DNA from: Penelope pileata
Lineage: Eukaryota; Chordata; Aves; Galliformes; Cracidae
DNA length: 64,000 bases
Assembly: GCA_013396635.1 (NCBI GenBank)
Contig: WBMW01005475.1
Location: 372,001-436,000 of the forward strand
Reading direction: 5' to 3'
In this document: piece after piece, positions 1 through 13,900 of the stretch
How the letters are laid out: the number at the start of each line of letters is the position of its first letter
Numbering within the stretch: position 1 is the stretch's first letter
Position numbers and translations under genes: made by a program
The notes under the pieces: generated by a model
What the model saw: only the letters and a program-made list of their open reading frames with translations
The model's database searches: none
Told to the model about the DNA's origin: nothing

Positions 1-984
1 CTTTTGTCACACTTGGTGTGCTTAGCAATTTCCTTTCAACTCTGAAGGGGAAGAAAAGGAACTGTGAAATTGGATTGAAGAAGTGAGAGCAGTGCTGCAC
101 TCCAGTGAGATCTGAAATACGGGAGGGAGACTTGTTTTTACCTTCTAAAGCAGAATGTACTTTGAGAGGTTGAAATCATAGAAAATCCTGCGCCTAATCA
201 AACTCAAGAACCATTTTTTCAATTTTGAAGGATTTTTTATTATCAGCGTGATGTGGGGTGATAAGAGATAAGATCAGTATTGTAATCTGATGGAAAAAAA
301 AAACAACTCAGAAGCAAAATGCTTTTCCAAGGCAGCAGAACTTGTCGGTCAGAACACAGCGACGGTGATGGCTCTGCTGCTGCGGTGCGGTGCAGAGTGC
401 AGATGCTGCAGGAGAAGGGACCTGGAGTCCTGCAGAAGGGTTTGCTGAACACTGAGTTTTGTTTCATCCAGCAGCTCTGCCTCCTCGCAAAGACAGCAGG
501 GCCGTAACGAGAGCCCATAAAAAGCAGAATTACAATTTTGTATGCATTTTAATCTTTTTGCAAGTGACGGTTTTCTCAGATTATCGTCTGAATTTAGTTG
601 AGTGCTGGAGACGCGCTGTTGAAAATTACAGCATGGTTTTGATAGCCCAGAGCAGCCATGGCCAGTGCACAGCCCATCTGGCTTCCCAGAAGGATTTATT
701 GCCTGGGCCATGGTCACTGCAGCGGCCTTGGGTGTATTCATGTGCTAGAAAATTCTCCTTTGAGTCTCAGCAGCACTGTCCCTGTATTCGGATATGTGCA
801 ACAGGGAGGAGAGGAGATGAATAATATTCTGGAGTTGGTCTGACTCGCTCATGAGCTGGTGTACAGAGAGGAGCCCCATGGCGAAGGCAGCAGGTGGTGG
901 CTTGGGGCGAAGGAGGTGCTCAGGGTGGAGGATGCTCCGACTGGGCAGCACCTGGGAGCAGCAGAGGGGCTGATGCCTGCAGGT

Positions 985-1080
985 GGGGGGAGCTGGGCAG
1001 AGGGCAGCACCGGGAAGGAGCTGCTGGGCAGTGGTTTCTTGGCGCGTACGTTGGGTTGGGTTGGGATGTATTGGGCAGGG
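985..1080 (+). other. Two adjacent G-quadruplex-type motifs
   Basis: The first motif has G runs at 985-990, 995-997, 1002-1004 and 1012-1014, with loops of 4, 4 and 7. The second has runs at 1053-1055, 1058-1060, 1063-1065, 1073-1075 and 1078-1080, with loops of 2, 2, 7 and 2. Both fit the G3+N1-7 rule on the + strand, which is also the strand of the BANP pre-mRNA. Folding is predicted from the pattern only. Confidence 0.55.
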
Positions 1081-4000
1081 CCAGTAAGAGGGAGGAGAGG
1101 AGCTGCCTTTGGGCAGCCTCACCCCCAAAAATGCCAGAAACCCAAAACCACAGGAAGCCCCAGGACTGTGACAGTACAGGAATCACTTAAGCCTTCAGAC
1201 CTCCGTGCTCTACTTTTACCTCTGTGTAGTTGGGACCGAAGGCCGGGAACCAGTAGGTAACAGTTGCTAAAGAAATTAGGCACTGGTACAGTCAGCAGGG
1301 GAGGAGGGTTTGGCCTTCACACAGCTGTGTGAGAAGTGTTCACAATTTGTCTGGGAGAGGCCAGCTGACCATCAGCCACTGACTGGTATTGCCAAATAGA
1401 GCAAGTGGGTGATCTCCCACTGGACTAGAGAGATTATTTTTTGACTGCGCGAGGACACTGGCCAATGAAAAACAAACCTTAGACATTTTGTTTGCAGACA
1501 TGATTTGTAGAGCGTTAGCCAAAAGCACAGTGGAACAAAGACCAAAGTTATATTTAGTACATGTCAACCTGATCAAAACCAACTCCAGGCAAACAAAGCC
1601 TGGCCGGATTCAGACACAATGTGGCCTGTAGTTGCCAGAGCTTCCACAGGGGATGGGATCTTGCAGAGAGCAGCTCCAGCTGTTAACGAGAGCAGGAGGC
1701 TTCGGGCAACGCATCCCCAGTGCCACCGTGTGAGTTGGGTACTGACTAGGAGGGATTTTAGTTAAAGGTAGCAAAGTAGGATTTTTATAGTTTTGTTTGA
1801 AAATAACTGAGAAGATACACTATGACTGTCCAAGAGTTAAAAACAGAGCTCCAGAGAGCACTGGGAAGTTTACAGTAAGCTCAGATCAATGAAAGCCCGT
1901 GCAGTACGAGGCACTGTTAAACTGCAGAACAGCACTGAAGCATTGAATGTCAGCTCTTGACATGAAAGCAAGAACACCTGCACTGCATAGAAAGTGATAT
2001 CAGCATGGAGCTGAAGAAGAGGAACTGATGCATTAAGAGTGTTTTTGGTTTTGTCTGTGGAAATGATGCTGTGGGGATGGTGGGAAGGAGCAGTTACGAG
2101 CAGCAGGGATGTGGTCTGTGAGGGTAGACCCACAGGGTGCAGTAACAGAAGATAGATGCTCCATTGCTGGGAGGAAAAAGATGATTTTGCAAGAAAATAT
2201 TTCAAACAGGCAAGTGCTGGAGGATGAGGCCACGAGTGCCAAGGCAAGGGACCAGTGAGGAAGCCCTCTCCGGTAGCAGCAGTGCTTTAAGGGAGCCCAG
2301 CAGGGCCAGGCGTTGGCACCAAGCATTTAACCAACCCAGCAACAACTGCTAAACACGAGGTTGGCTGCAGGTAATTCATTCCAGCTCCTTATGTTTTCCT
2401 CTTGAGCTGACCTGTTCATTTAAGAGGAAGAAACGTGCAGCTGTGCAGCGAAACCTGCGTCACCGTGTCACTGTTCCCTGCAAGTGCTGCCTGGTCGTGG
2501 CTCATCAGCAGGAGAAAACGAGGACTGCTGAGTCCTCGCTGCTTTCAGTCCTTCCTTCGGAAGGGAGGGATCTGTCAGTAAAGTGTTACACTCGTTTTGT
2601 GTCACTTAGTGCTATGGCACTGTGCATAGAGTGACTTCAGGCAGCCTTTATCTTCTCTATCTTTATGCTGGTGTTTATGTGTCAATGTTTACAGGGAATT
2701 GTCTTCACGACGGTCTCGGTATTATCACCAGAGCAGATTTTATTCATTAAGCCTCTTGCAACCACAGAACTGATCAGAATATGAAGTATTTCACAACAGA
2801 GTAAACAAAGGCAAGCTTGCGGTCGCAAGTATCCGACGTGTTCTCCCGGAGAGGCTGGGAAGCATTGGTTTCACGTTCCTGTCATTGCTGTGGCTTTTAA
2901 TTCCCATTGCTTGCAGGCTCTGTGCTCCAAAGAGTGAGGATGGAAGATACCATAAATTTCTCAGCGTTTAAACTTGGGGAGTGTGAATCATTTCTTTCTT
3001 GGAACAACTTGAATAGAAAACTAAAATCCAACCTGATGAGAAAAACGTGCAAAAAAATTTTTTTTTTCCTCCCGTTTAAATGTGTTTTTTTTTCCAGACT
3101 ATTTTTGTCACGAATGCTTTGAGAAACCTAAGAAACTTTGGAGTTGTAGCACTTGCAGAAGTAGAGCCCTGCAACGAGGTATTTTGTCTGGAGGCTTATT
3201 TGAAGGAACAGCAGAGTTCCAGCCAATTAGAAAAGAAAACGATTTGTCTGGGATAGTTTACATTAAATTCTGAACAATTCCTGCAACTTTTGGGACGTTA
3301 GAAATTGGTTGGATTTCCTTCTGAAGAGATGGAACATGATGTCTGATGTATGTTACAGCAGTATCAGATGTCAAAAGCAGAAGGGAGCTTATATCTCACC
3401 GAGGCAGTGCCAGAAGTACAGCAATGTGGTCAGCAGTTCCCTGGTTTTACAAGAAGCGGTGGATTATTTTCACTTGAGTCTTACTCAGTTCCTATGTCAT
3501 TCTTTGGATGTTTTATCTTGATGATTTCAAAATACTGAGCAAGAGAAAAGCATAACCAGCTCGGTGAAGATCAATGCAGCGATTCTCGTTCCTAAAAGAA
3601 ATATTGACATACTTTGTCGTTTTAGGACTGGGATTTATGGTTGTCGGGGATCTTGTCCATTCCTTAATGTCCCATGATCTATGGAGTGCTGAGCTGGAAG
3701 CCAGAACTCCTCCTCCTCAGATCCTGTGCCTGCCATTGCTGGGTTTTGCTTTAGAAGAAGTAACGTTGCTATTGGTATGAAGGAATACAGCCCTTAACAG
3801 GCTGCAAAAAATGTGAGGCCATTACTGCCTCACAAAGTTTCTTAACGTGTAGCGTTTTATTGCTGTCAGAACTGAGCCAGAACAGAGATTTTACCTACAA
3901 AGTGTGCAGTTGTACAACATGCAGGCTGTTCCATCACGGGGCAAGGGTTCACGTGAACCTGCGCTCTTTTAATTGCTGGAGATCAAAAGTTTACCTTCCT

Positions 4001-6300
4001 GTTCCCTCCTTGTTGCGGGTGAAAGGGACATAAAAAGGAGATGACTTCAATATGGCCTGTAGATTTTGGAGCTGTAGTCTTAGAAATTATTGTTGTGTTC
4101 TTTGTAGAACTTGCATTCATTTTGCCAGGAGGTATTAATTCCAGCAAGCAAAAAGATTCAGGGGCAAACCCATTCATTATGGTAAAAATCTCCAACTGAT
4201 TGTAAACGACACTGATGCTGCACCACCCAACTTCCTTGGCACTTCCCACTGTGGTGAATTGGCAGATAGTTAAAAATAATCCGGGGATTGTGAGCATGGT
4301 CAGTGGTGCTGTCACTGTGGGCATTACCTGTGGTCTGTTGCTCTCACGTTTACAGTAACTTTGTTTGACACCTCAAGTTGCCCAGTGCAGAAGCCACTGT
4401 TACAATGCAACGTGGCAGAAGCAAACCTTAAATGTCCTAAATGCCCCCATTCCATTCTTAAGGCACCTTGAGCTGAATAGAAGGAAAATGTTGAATGTAG
4501 GAATAAATGAGGACAAAATAAATGGAGCAAACATTGTTTGATTTACGTTGAGTTTGCACCTGGTCTTTTAGTACCATCTGTCTTCTGTGACAGTCACATA
4601 GCTCGTCCCTGCTGTGAGACCTGGGGAAGTGTCAGCTGGAAAGCTTTCCTAGTTCTCCACTGAGGACCTAGCTTTTAAGAGCTTTTGTAAAGAAGTTTAT
4701 TTTTAGGTAGTATTTGATTTCAAGTCAATTTCTACTCTTACAGGGCCATGCTAGTTGTTGTAGCATCTCTGACTGCTGTAGGGTGCTCTTGTTAAGGTCC
4801 TTTAAGATCTTTAGCAATTAGTCTGTACTGATAAAGCTGTGTGTCCTTATCTTTTTCATTTTCCTAGCTTAGAGGGAATCACAGATATGTGCGTTGCATC
4901 AGGGATAAGTACTAGAAAGAGTAAAATCTGATCCTCGTCGTGCCCCATCGTGACCCTTAGAAGTTGGTGCACCACGCTGTCTCATTTCCTTGCCTTGGTG
5001 GTAGATGGTTGCTAGGCTCATCATTCTTCCAAGGTGTTCTGCAGCTCATTAAGTATTTAAAACCAGTACCAAACTTTTTTAATAAGGTCTTCCATGTACC
5101 ATTTTTATTGAAGTGAAATAAAAATGAGGTTATCTGGAATTTACAATGACTGCGAAATTCAGATTAACTGTGAAATCTTTCTGCTCAAATCAGTGTATCC
5201 CACTTCCTTGGAAAGATTTTCTCCTCCATTATTCATTACAAGGGCCTTAAAATTATACTCCAGTGACAAAGCCTTTATTTATTTTTAGACAATTGGCATC
5301 CACTTCTGGCTGACCTAGAATGTTTCTTTGATGACAGTGTCTGTGATCCAGCTGGGTTTGCTGAATGGTTGAATAAACAAAGACAGATAGTAAAATGTGG
5401 GAAAGAAAAGGCTATTTTTATTATATTAGAGAGTCTGTCCAGCCTTCTCCAGGCCTGACTCTACATGTCATATCTGTAGCAGTACACTTCAGTTAAGTGC
5501 CCTCGTGGTCTCTGCAGTATTTCTGGAATTTTATCGTTATTGGTTTTCAAGGTTACGAGAAGGCTAAGGCCAAAAAGTTCAGAACGAAGGTGATTCCCAA
5601 GCACAGGCCTCTTCCTTCCTGAGGTATGTGGGGTATGGCTCAGGTTAGATGCATTGAAGTCCAGGGATAAGCCCAAGCTCCTTGTTCTTTGCATTCTCAT
5701 TTTTTCATTGTTGTTTCATTTGCTGCCCATTTGTTTCAGCAGCTTCAAAATCAAGTTAACTTTGGGAGGATAACGCTGCCTGCAGCAGAGAGCTCCGGGT
5801 CATAGAATGTGCAGAAGCCTCTCGTTTTGACTGAGATCCAAAGGGTTTGGAGCTGAACAGCCTCGTGATCCGCGTTTCTCTTCTTCAGAAAGAAAAGCCT
5901 AAGACAGTTTCCAGGAAAGCAATCAGAGGGCACAATTTGGCCACCATTCAAATCCCACTGTAAATTTAGAAGTTGATCCACTCTATGAGGCTGAAAACCA
6001 AGTGGCAAACGACTTTCTTGCATGCATTTAGATTTAGTTTAGCATTACAAATAATAGATAGCGACAGACTTCCCGATGCTCTCATTCTGATACATCCTTT
6101 GTCAGCTGCAGCCTTTGCAGCCCCAACTGCAGATTCTCCTGGAGCTGCTGGCACAGGAGGAGCCCCGGAGCTCTGGGGGTGTAGGAGCAGCCTGGGCCAA
6201 GGAAAACCATTACTTCCACCATAAAAAGCAATGGCACAGCTCGGAGTTCCAGCAGGAATATTGCGAAAATATTTTTACAGGGAAAATACTTTGTTTCCCC

Positions 6301-6320
6301 TTTTTTTTTTTTTTTTTTTT
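6301..6320. repeat. T20 homopolymer
   Basis: Twenty consecutive T follow CCCC and precede CCTGG. It is a simple mononucleotide tract in the intron, likely length-polymorphic. Confidence 0.95.
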
Positions 6321-9300
6321 CCTGGTGGTCATTGCATGTCTGAACAAGGAGCATTTTTCGTGTGTGTGAAAGAACCAGATGTGCTGTAGCTTTTAGCTGC
6401 AGCTGCTGTCCTACCAAGGCAGGGTTCGTTCTGCCATATGAAGCTGTGGAGCACCCGACAAATGCCCTGCAGGAGCCTTCTCCAATCACAATCATCATGT
6501 TTGTCTTGGATTAGGAGCTTTAAAGGATTTATTTAGAATTCTTTCTGATTATCAGTTTCTAGAATGAAAAAAAATGCCCTTTCACGTGTCATATGCTAAG
6601 CTTGATGACTTCGGTGTAATTTTCCATGCTTCGTATCTTCTGCAGTAATAAGTAAAATGCAATAAGAATAAATTACAATATTTATAAGGCTATTTTTGTC
6701 TTTTATTAGGTTCTTATGATGTAGAATTTAATAACCCAGCCAAAGCTTCAATCAGAGCTCTTCTCTTTACCATCAAAATGACCGTTCAGAATTTTATAGT
6801 TGAGGGCTGATCCCGTTGACTGCAGCAAACCTCACCTGTCCCAGTGCCAAGGGAAGCATCCAGCAAGAGATGAAACAAAGGCAGCAACCCCTGGACATCC
6901 ACTTTGGGCTGAGGGAGTTCATAAGACCCAGCCACATGCCAGCTCCCATCCCTGTGCCTCTGCCTCTCGCTTAGGGCTCTTGATTAGTTACCAACTTGGT
7001 TGTATGCCAGGTGTACCAGGTATATTTTTAGAAAAAACGTATATTAAATAATAGTAAAAATGGTTAGGGTTGTAGAAAAGTTGCTTTTTGTAAACAGGAG
7101 CAACTTCCTATGCATAAATTCTTACTGCCAGTAATTCTAGACAGTTTATTTGAAGAAATAGTCATTTTCTGAATGTTTTTCATGTAAAATGGGGACTTGA
7201 TTTACATGAAAAAGAACATGCTGCATAGTTCTAGAGAAGAAACAGTGCTCTTCTGGCTTATGAAAAAGTATTTAATCCCTCCTATTTTGTGCCCAGACTT
7301 GAAACTGAAAGATCTCCTTAATTTTGCTCGTGCTGATGTGCAGCAGTGTTGTTTTCACTTTCCCTTGCAGAACACGTTCTCAGGGTTGTGAAAATCCACC
7401 CGTGTCCTTCCTCTGTGGTCATTCGTGCCCCTCATCCTCCCAACTAGGAGCTGCGTGGTAGTGCATTGAGGCTGTTCTGCAGTCTGCTTTGGGTGCTTTT
7501 TGCTTTAGGTGCTGTTATCCACTTAGGCAGTTAAATGAGGTTTTTCCGTTGACACCAGCAGCCTTTAAGATTCTTTTAAATTGGGGGAAAGTTCTCATGA
7601 ATTGAAAGTATTGCCTTGAACGTGGAAAGGGCAAGCAATGGATGGAGGCTGTGAGCACCTCTCCTTGCATTGTGCTCGTGTACCAACGTGTACAAGGCTG
7701 CAAAGCCCAGCTGCTCTCTGCCACGCTTTTATCCCTCCCTTGCCAGTTCAGGAGCACCAGTGATGTGCTGCTCGGTCATCCCTGACCACGCAGTGTTGGG
7801 AAGGGCAGAGAAAAGCAACAAGAATTTGCAGAGGGCTTAAAAGAACTGTTGGTTTGTGCTGTAACAACCTGCTTGGCCACAGTTGCTGAAAGCCCTGAAA
7901 TCTCAGCATCTTTGGAATCCGTTCCCAATCAATCCTGCTGTCAGCATCATTTGTTACTACCAGGGGTTGTAATGGGCTCGCTGTTATCTGCCTCTTCGTG
8001 GCTGATTGCCTTCTGATACTGTTCAGTAGATCCTTGCATGGGGCGTTGAGCTTCTCCTTGGTTCTTTTCAAGGCAAAGAGAAGTTCACCCCAAGGCAGCA
8101 CTGGGACAGCAGCTTCCAGTGCGTTCTGCCTTTTGGGATGGCGTTGTCCTTGGGTCTTTCTGACAGTTGTAACAATGGAGCTGGATGATTAAACCAGAGA
8201 GAGTTGGGTGGCAATGCCAGCTGAAGGCTGCCGGCAGAGGCTTGGTGATGCTCCAGTGCAAGCCCATGGTTCAAAAGGTGCAGCTGTACAGATGAAGAAA
8301 TATTTGGATATTGTTACCTTCTCTTTTATCTTCCCATTAAGCCCAAGGAAGCAGGAGCTGCCACAGTTCCCAGATGCTGTGCAGGAGCGAAGTGTGAACA
8401 GCTCACATTGATCCTTTCGAGGTGGGACTCAGTCATTGCAGCGCTTATTGCCTGGATGAGGGATGAACAAAAAATAGAAGTACTGACTATTTATCTACAT
8501 GAGGAAAAAAGCCTAACAATGAGCAGGATCTTTGCATCAGCTGCATCTTCTGTGGTTGCTTCAGAAGCAAAAAGCCAAAGGATCAGGAGCCCAGCAGGCT
8601 GGGTTAGTTGGGCGATAAGCATGTCCTTTCATGCTGGTGCTTTAAGGTCACTAATGGCCATGGCCTTCGTTAAGATCTTAGCAGACTTAGAAGCAGCTCG
8701 TGTTCTTTGTAGGAAATGATGCCCTGCTGATGGGGAGGAGCAGAGGTGCTGCTGTTGGGAGGGCAGCGTGCACGTGTTCACCGCCCCGCCGCATCGCGCT
8801 CAGCCTGCTGGCGGCAAGCTATTCCTGCAAAAATGCAAAAATCAAGATGGTGTGAGCCTCCTGGCTGAGGTGTGCAGCTCTGGAGCTGCTGCTGTGGTTT
8901 ATAACCCAGAGGGCCTTTCAGTGACTCTGCTGGCAAGGCTCTGGAGCTCCAAAAGCAGCGTGTTGAAAAGTCGTTTAGTGCCTTTCTAAAGTAATCTCGT
9001 AATTAGAGATACGCTGCTCTGTCAGCTGCTAGAATACACTGGGGCTCAAAGCATCTGCACTGCTGCACGGCTCATCCAGCTCAGCACGTGTGAGGCTGCA
9101 CTCAGCAAATTAGGGCGAAAATTGCTCCTTCTTGAGACTCCGAGAGCTGAAGCCCAAATGTTGCTACTTCCGACAGCGCGTGCACCAGTACTGCAGGGAC
9201 AGAACTACTTTCCCTTGCAGTGACGAGGTTAACGTGGGGCACGTTGGAGGTGTGCCTCTTCCAAGCCTTCATCTTGGGATGCTGGGGGCAATGGAGCTGC

Positions 9301-10841
9301 ACCCGTGGCTGTGTCCCGAGGAGCTCTGTTGCAGGGCTGCAGTTTCTGTTTCATCAGCATCCTGGGGAAAGATACCCCATGTCACTGTAGTATATAACTA
9401 AAATTTTAAAAAATCACTTATGTGCTTCTTTTCCATATTGACTCTTCGTTGTGCTGGGAAAAATACCCTGCAGCCACCTGCCTGGGTGGAGGACGGGAGC
9501 ACCTGGCAGTGCCTGCCTGCTGCAAAGCTCTCACGTGTCCCCACCAAAGAGAAGAACAGGCTGGGTGTTTTCTTTTCTTTTTTGGTTAAGAAATGCTGGA
9601 AAACACCTGCAAAAATGGTTATTGACTCTTTTTCTGATTCCTTATGCAATATATTCCCTAGAGAGCATTCTTCCATTAATAATGTGCATTTTTTGTTTTG
9701 GAGAGTGATTCAAAACCTGTCCAGAAGGGAACGGATTGAAGGAGATATTGTGAAAATCCCCTGCCAAGTATCTTGCTTTCTGTTTGTATTTTACTGTTCA
9801 TTAATGTCTTGTGTAGCAAATTTTAAAGCTATATGGATGGAGGTTGGATTTTACTGTATTGTAAAATATAGGGGCTTATATTAAAATACTCTCTAACTTA
9901 CTGCTGCTGTTTTTAATGCCATGTCTGGGCTAAGGGGTTTTGAGAAAGAAATTGATATGAAACAGATGGCTAAAAAAACACAACCCCATAACTGATATTT
10001 TAATTATTTTCTGCAGATTTTACTGATAGAAGGGAGGTTTTTTTTCGTGGACTGCCTTGGTGATTTTCATCAGATTATTCTGATGACTGATGTCGGTAGG
10101 ATAGGAAGGCACGGAGTTTTGGAAAAGCAGTTAGATGATAGAGTAAAAATGCACGAGATAGGAAGAATGATTTTTTTTTTCTTTTAAAGGTGAAAGTTTT
10201 CTACTTTCTACCTGAGTTAGACATTAGAAAGGAGCATTTTCTCTTACACCTGCCTGGCCAGGAGAGCTTTATCCCATTGAGCAGCACTTTGCATGCTAGA
10301 AGTACAGCGTTAGCTGCTTCCTTTGTCCACGCTGTGTTTCCAGCTGTATCTGCTTTATCTCCGTTGACAATGTTGAAGTCTGCTCAGCAAAGTACTAAGA
10401 AATATGAGTTTGGAATGAGCATCCTGAGCATCTCAGCTAGCAGGCAGCGAGGTGCCGTGAGCAGGGTGCTCACGTTTCAGCAGGAATGTCCAGGATGAGC
10501 CGTGTCGGAGCGGGGAATTCTGCCTGACACTTAGTTAGATTCTGCACTGCACCCTGAGGTAGTGAGGAGCGTGCGATTGGTAAGGATTTACATACTTTTC
10601 TGCTATCTGATAATTGTCTTTTAGTCTTAGTTTTCCCAAATTCTATCATTAAGTCTTTAATTTCAAAACAAAAACCTTTCTGCTGCTCGCAGTCGGTTTG
10701 GAATTTTTCCTAATGAGCAACAGCAACGAAGAAAATAAGTGGACTTTTTGGAAGCCTTTTATGTAAATTTGCAGCCTGGCTTCATTTAGAGAATATTCAG
10801 CTTTTTGTGTTGTGCAGGGAACTGCTCTCCCCTGCAGCTCT

Positions 10842-10922
10842 CGCCCTGCAGCCGAGGTGTGGGAGCAGCGGCTGTGCGTGCAGCCAGGGCTGCGGCAGCG
10901 GGGCGGCACCGCACCGACCCCG
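10842..10922. promoter_or_regulatory. Small CpG cluster
   Basis: Ten CpG dinucleotides occur within 81 bp, in a genome where the surrounding kilobases have few. It is too short for a classical CpG island. It could be a hypomethylated regulatory patch or a locally GC-biased segment. Confidence 0.35.
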
Positions 10923-13900
10923 CTCCTTCACCTTTCATAGCTGCCACGGAGGGCTTTGGGTACGTAAAGTAAGCCTGCTACAAGAGCTGGAAGAACTGGC
11001 GATTCCCATTTGGAATTAAAATGCTGCAAAAAAGCAAACCCGAAAAGCATCTCGCGGTGCTGAGCTGAATGGCTGCAGCGTCAGGAGATGGTTTTCAGTC
11101 GGTGCCACGGTGCAGCCCTGCCGTGCTGGTTTGTCTCAGGAGTTGTAAACTTTCCAGCCTCTCTTCCACATTAAAGAACTTTCAGGTCTATGGTAATATT
11201 TTACTGCTTTTCTCTTGGCCACTTGCTTTATTCTTTTTTTGGTTTGCTTGTTAGATGGCAAAGCTAACGTTGATCACAAAGGCGTAATACTAAATACAAT
11301 TTTGCATAATGGCAAAATATTTTTAATTTCCTTTCCCCTGCCTTTCACATCTATTTGGTTTGACATTACAACCTCTGTTCTTGTATATTTCTTCTTCCTG
11401 AGTGTCCATAGTTAACCTGTGGGCCTGTGGCACTGATTACACGGGCTGGGGATGGATCTCACTGGCTGCCGTGCTGCTCTGCTCGCACCCATCGCTGCCT
11501 TTGGGTTCTCTTGCAGAAGTTCTGCTGTATGCAATCCCCTTCTCATCACAAAGGTTCATCACCTCCCAAGATTTGCACATTGTCATTCACCTTGTTGAAT
11601 GTTAAGATTAAAAAAAAAAAAATGCTAAAAATCCTGGCAATTAAAAATCCCATAGTGTTCCTCTGAATGTTCGGACTCAGTGTGGGCTCCTTGGCCACAG
11701 ATTTACCCTTTTGCAGACAGGCTGACCCTGCCATTCCCCATAGCAGTCGTCTTTATGCTTTTATTTAGGTACGTTTGGGAAGAAATTGTTCTGTAAATGG
11801 TATGTTTTGCTTGAAAGTGTTGTGAACTCCTTTAATATATTCCTTTTTTCACTAGTGAATATGACACCAGGACTGCTTTCCCCCTTGTGAGTTGTTTATA
11901 CATATGGTCTGTTACTGTTGAGTGGAAGTTCTAGATTTCTGGTATTCTTCTTTTTTTTTTGAAGGAAAGAAAAAATTCAAAACGCTCACGAGGAATTAAA
12001 TTCGTTTTGTAAAATCACTTGAGGGGAATTGGATACATCTGCTTCGATAGTTCAGTCGTTGCAAATTGCGTTAAATGCTCTCAGACAAGAAACATTCCCA
12101 TCCAGCTGCCCCGGGCAGGACACGGGAGGCAGGGTTGCATGTTTTCAAGCAGACATTTGAGGTCTCTCCGGATTTGGGCTGTAACCTTTCGTGCCACAGC
12201 TTTTCCAAGCCAGCAGCACTGCAGCTTCGTGCTCGGCTCTTCGTGCCGTGCTGTTTTATCGCAGCCCTCAGGCAGGCACTGACAACCCTGTGGCAGCCAA
12301 ACCTGCATTTGCAAACTGGGGTAGATGGTGAGCAAAAGGGAGTAAACTGTCCTCCTCCCATTCTCAAATGCACAGAAAAAGAAGAAAGAAAAGAATTGTT
12401 TTCAATGAGGAGATGCTTGTTCCACATGTTGTTGTATCTTTCCCTGCTGAGCTTACAGGAGAGGATAATTTTTGTAAGTGTCATTTATCTCTCTGCAGAT
12501 AAAAATAGGTTATCAACACATTTTTAATTAGGTGTGGAGAGTAATGCATGCAATTACATGCAGACGATGTACAGGCTAACGACTGAGGACGCAGCATTCG
12601 GGGTAAGGAGACTTCAGTTCCAATTATTGCTGTGCTCCTGTTAGAACAGGGATTAAAGTGTAAGATTTGGGGAGTTAAAAGGTTCCCTTTGCCCATTTCC
12701 CTTTTAAAATTTTGCATTTTCAACACAATACAATTCCAACCCAAATGATTTTACTCACCAATTCAATCCCTGTTTACCTGAAACATCCCTGCAGTAACGC
12801 AATGCAAACTGATCCCAGCGTGGAGTGGTTTGTGTCTAGAATTTAAGGCTGAATTAAGCGTGAGGGGTTTGAGATGCTTTGGGTGCAGCTGGATTTAGGA
12901 GGGCAGAATAACAGTAGCAGGGTGCTAGAGAGCTGCTAAGGAGTTTTTTTTGTTGTGTTTCTGTCCGCTGTACTGAGTTGACAGTTCAAAACTTGGCACT
13001 AAATGAAAAGCTGAACTTTGGACCATTCCCAGAGTCACCAAAGTCGCCGTGTTCAGGCTTTGAAGCAGTCAGCACCTCCTCAAAGGTGCTTGCTTGTTAG
13101 GGCTGCTGTGGAGCTAACGAGCCTTTGGTGATGTCCTTATTCTCATTGTCTGTTTTTACAATTGTTATTTTTTTCTACATACAGACTGGATACTGTTATC
13201 TTTGTCTTCAATTTGTATCTTTTTACGGAAAAAAATCATATTTGTTGAGCTTTTTCCTGTGAAAACACTTGCCAGACAAGTCTTCATTGCACTTCTCCAA
13301 AGGAAAGGCCGGTTTCGCAGAGGGCTCCTCCACGTGTTGCTTCAGACGACTCACGAGCAGCCAGCCAACAACAGCAGGGGCATCTTTCAACTTTAACCTT
13401 CTGTTCTTGAAAATCTAACACAAAAGAAAGTCTAATAACTCCCATCTTTTCCACGAAGTGATTATTTGGAAAACTCAGATAACAGAGGACTAGGAGAAAT
13501 GGGATTGTTCAACGTTTTATTTTGTAGGCATTAAAATATCCTGTCGGAAAAGTTTTGTGTTGCAGCTTCCAGAGGCATCTATGGGCAATCATCTGCCATG
13601 CAAAGCAGAATAATACCAACTCCAACAGCCAGTGTAATTTGTTACTTCTCTTCTAATCACAGTGTTCCTTGCAAGCGAAAAATGTTCTTTTATTGCTTGC
13701 TAAAACAGAAACAGAAATCTTGGAGAGCCAAGGTAGCACAGGGAATTAATCCCTTATGGGAAACCCATCCCTACCAGAATTAGTGGAAAATAAAATTTAA
13801 GCCATAATGAGTCAAGAAAATGGGTTTGGTGTTTATTAGTTCCAAGAAACACCCTTGTAAAGTCTCAAAAAACAACTGAACATCAACTGCAAGTCTGGCA

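Larger units (their letters stand above)
1..10000. other. BANP: Intronic block without supported genes
   Basis: I see no exon here. Notable contents are a G-rich patch at 960-1080 with two G4-type motifs, an A/T homopolymer near 3054-3069 and a T20 tract at 6301-6320. Open frames of up to 154 codons in this block (for example the one starting at 9420) match no protein I know and have no clear splice context. Confidence 0.6.

Noticed and set aside
9420..9884. 154-codon + strand frame
   Set aside because: Mixed hydrophobic translation without recognisable motifs, and no clear splice sites at its ends.
11049..11058. TCTCGCGGTG, similar to the palindromic BANP site TCTCGCGAGA
   Set aside because: Only the first half is intact and the palindrome is broken, so self-regulation cannot be claimed.
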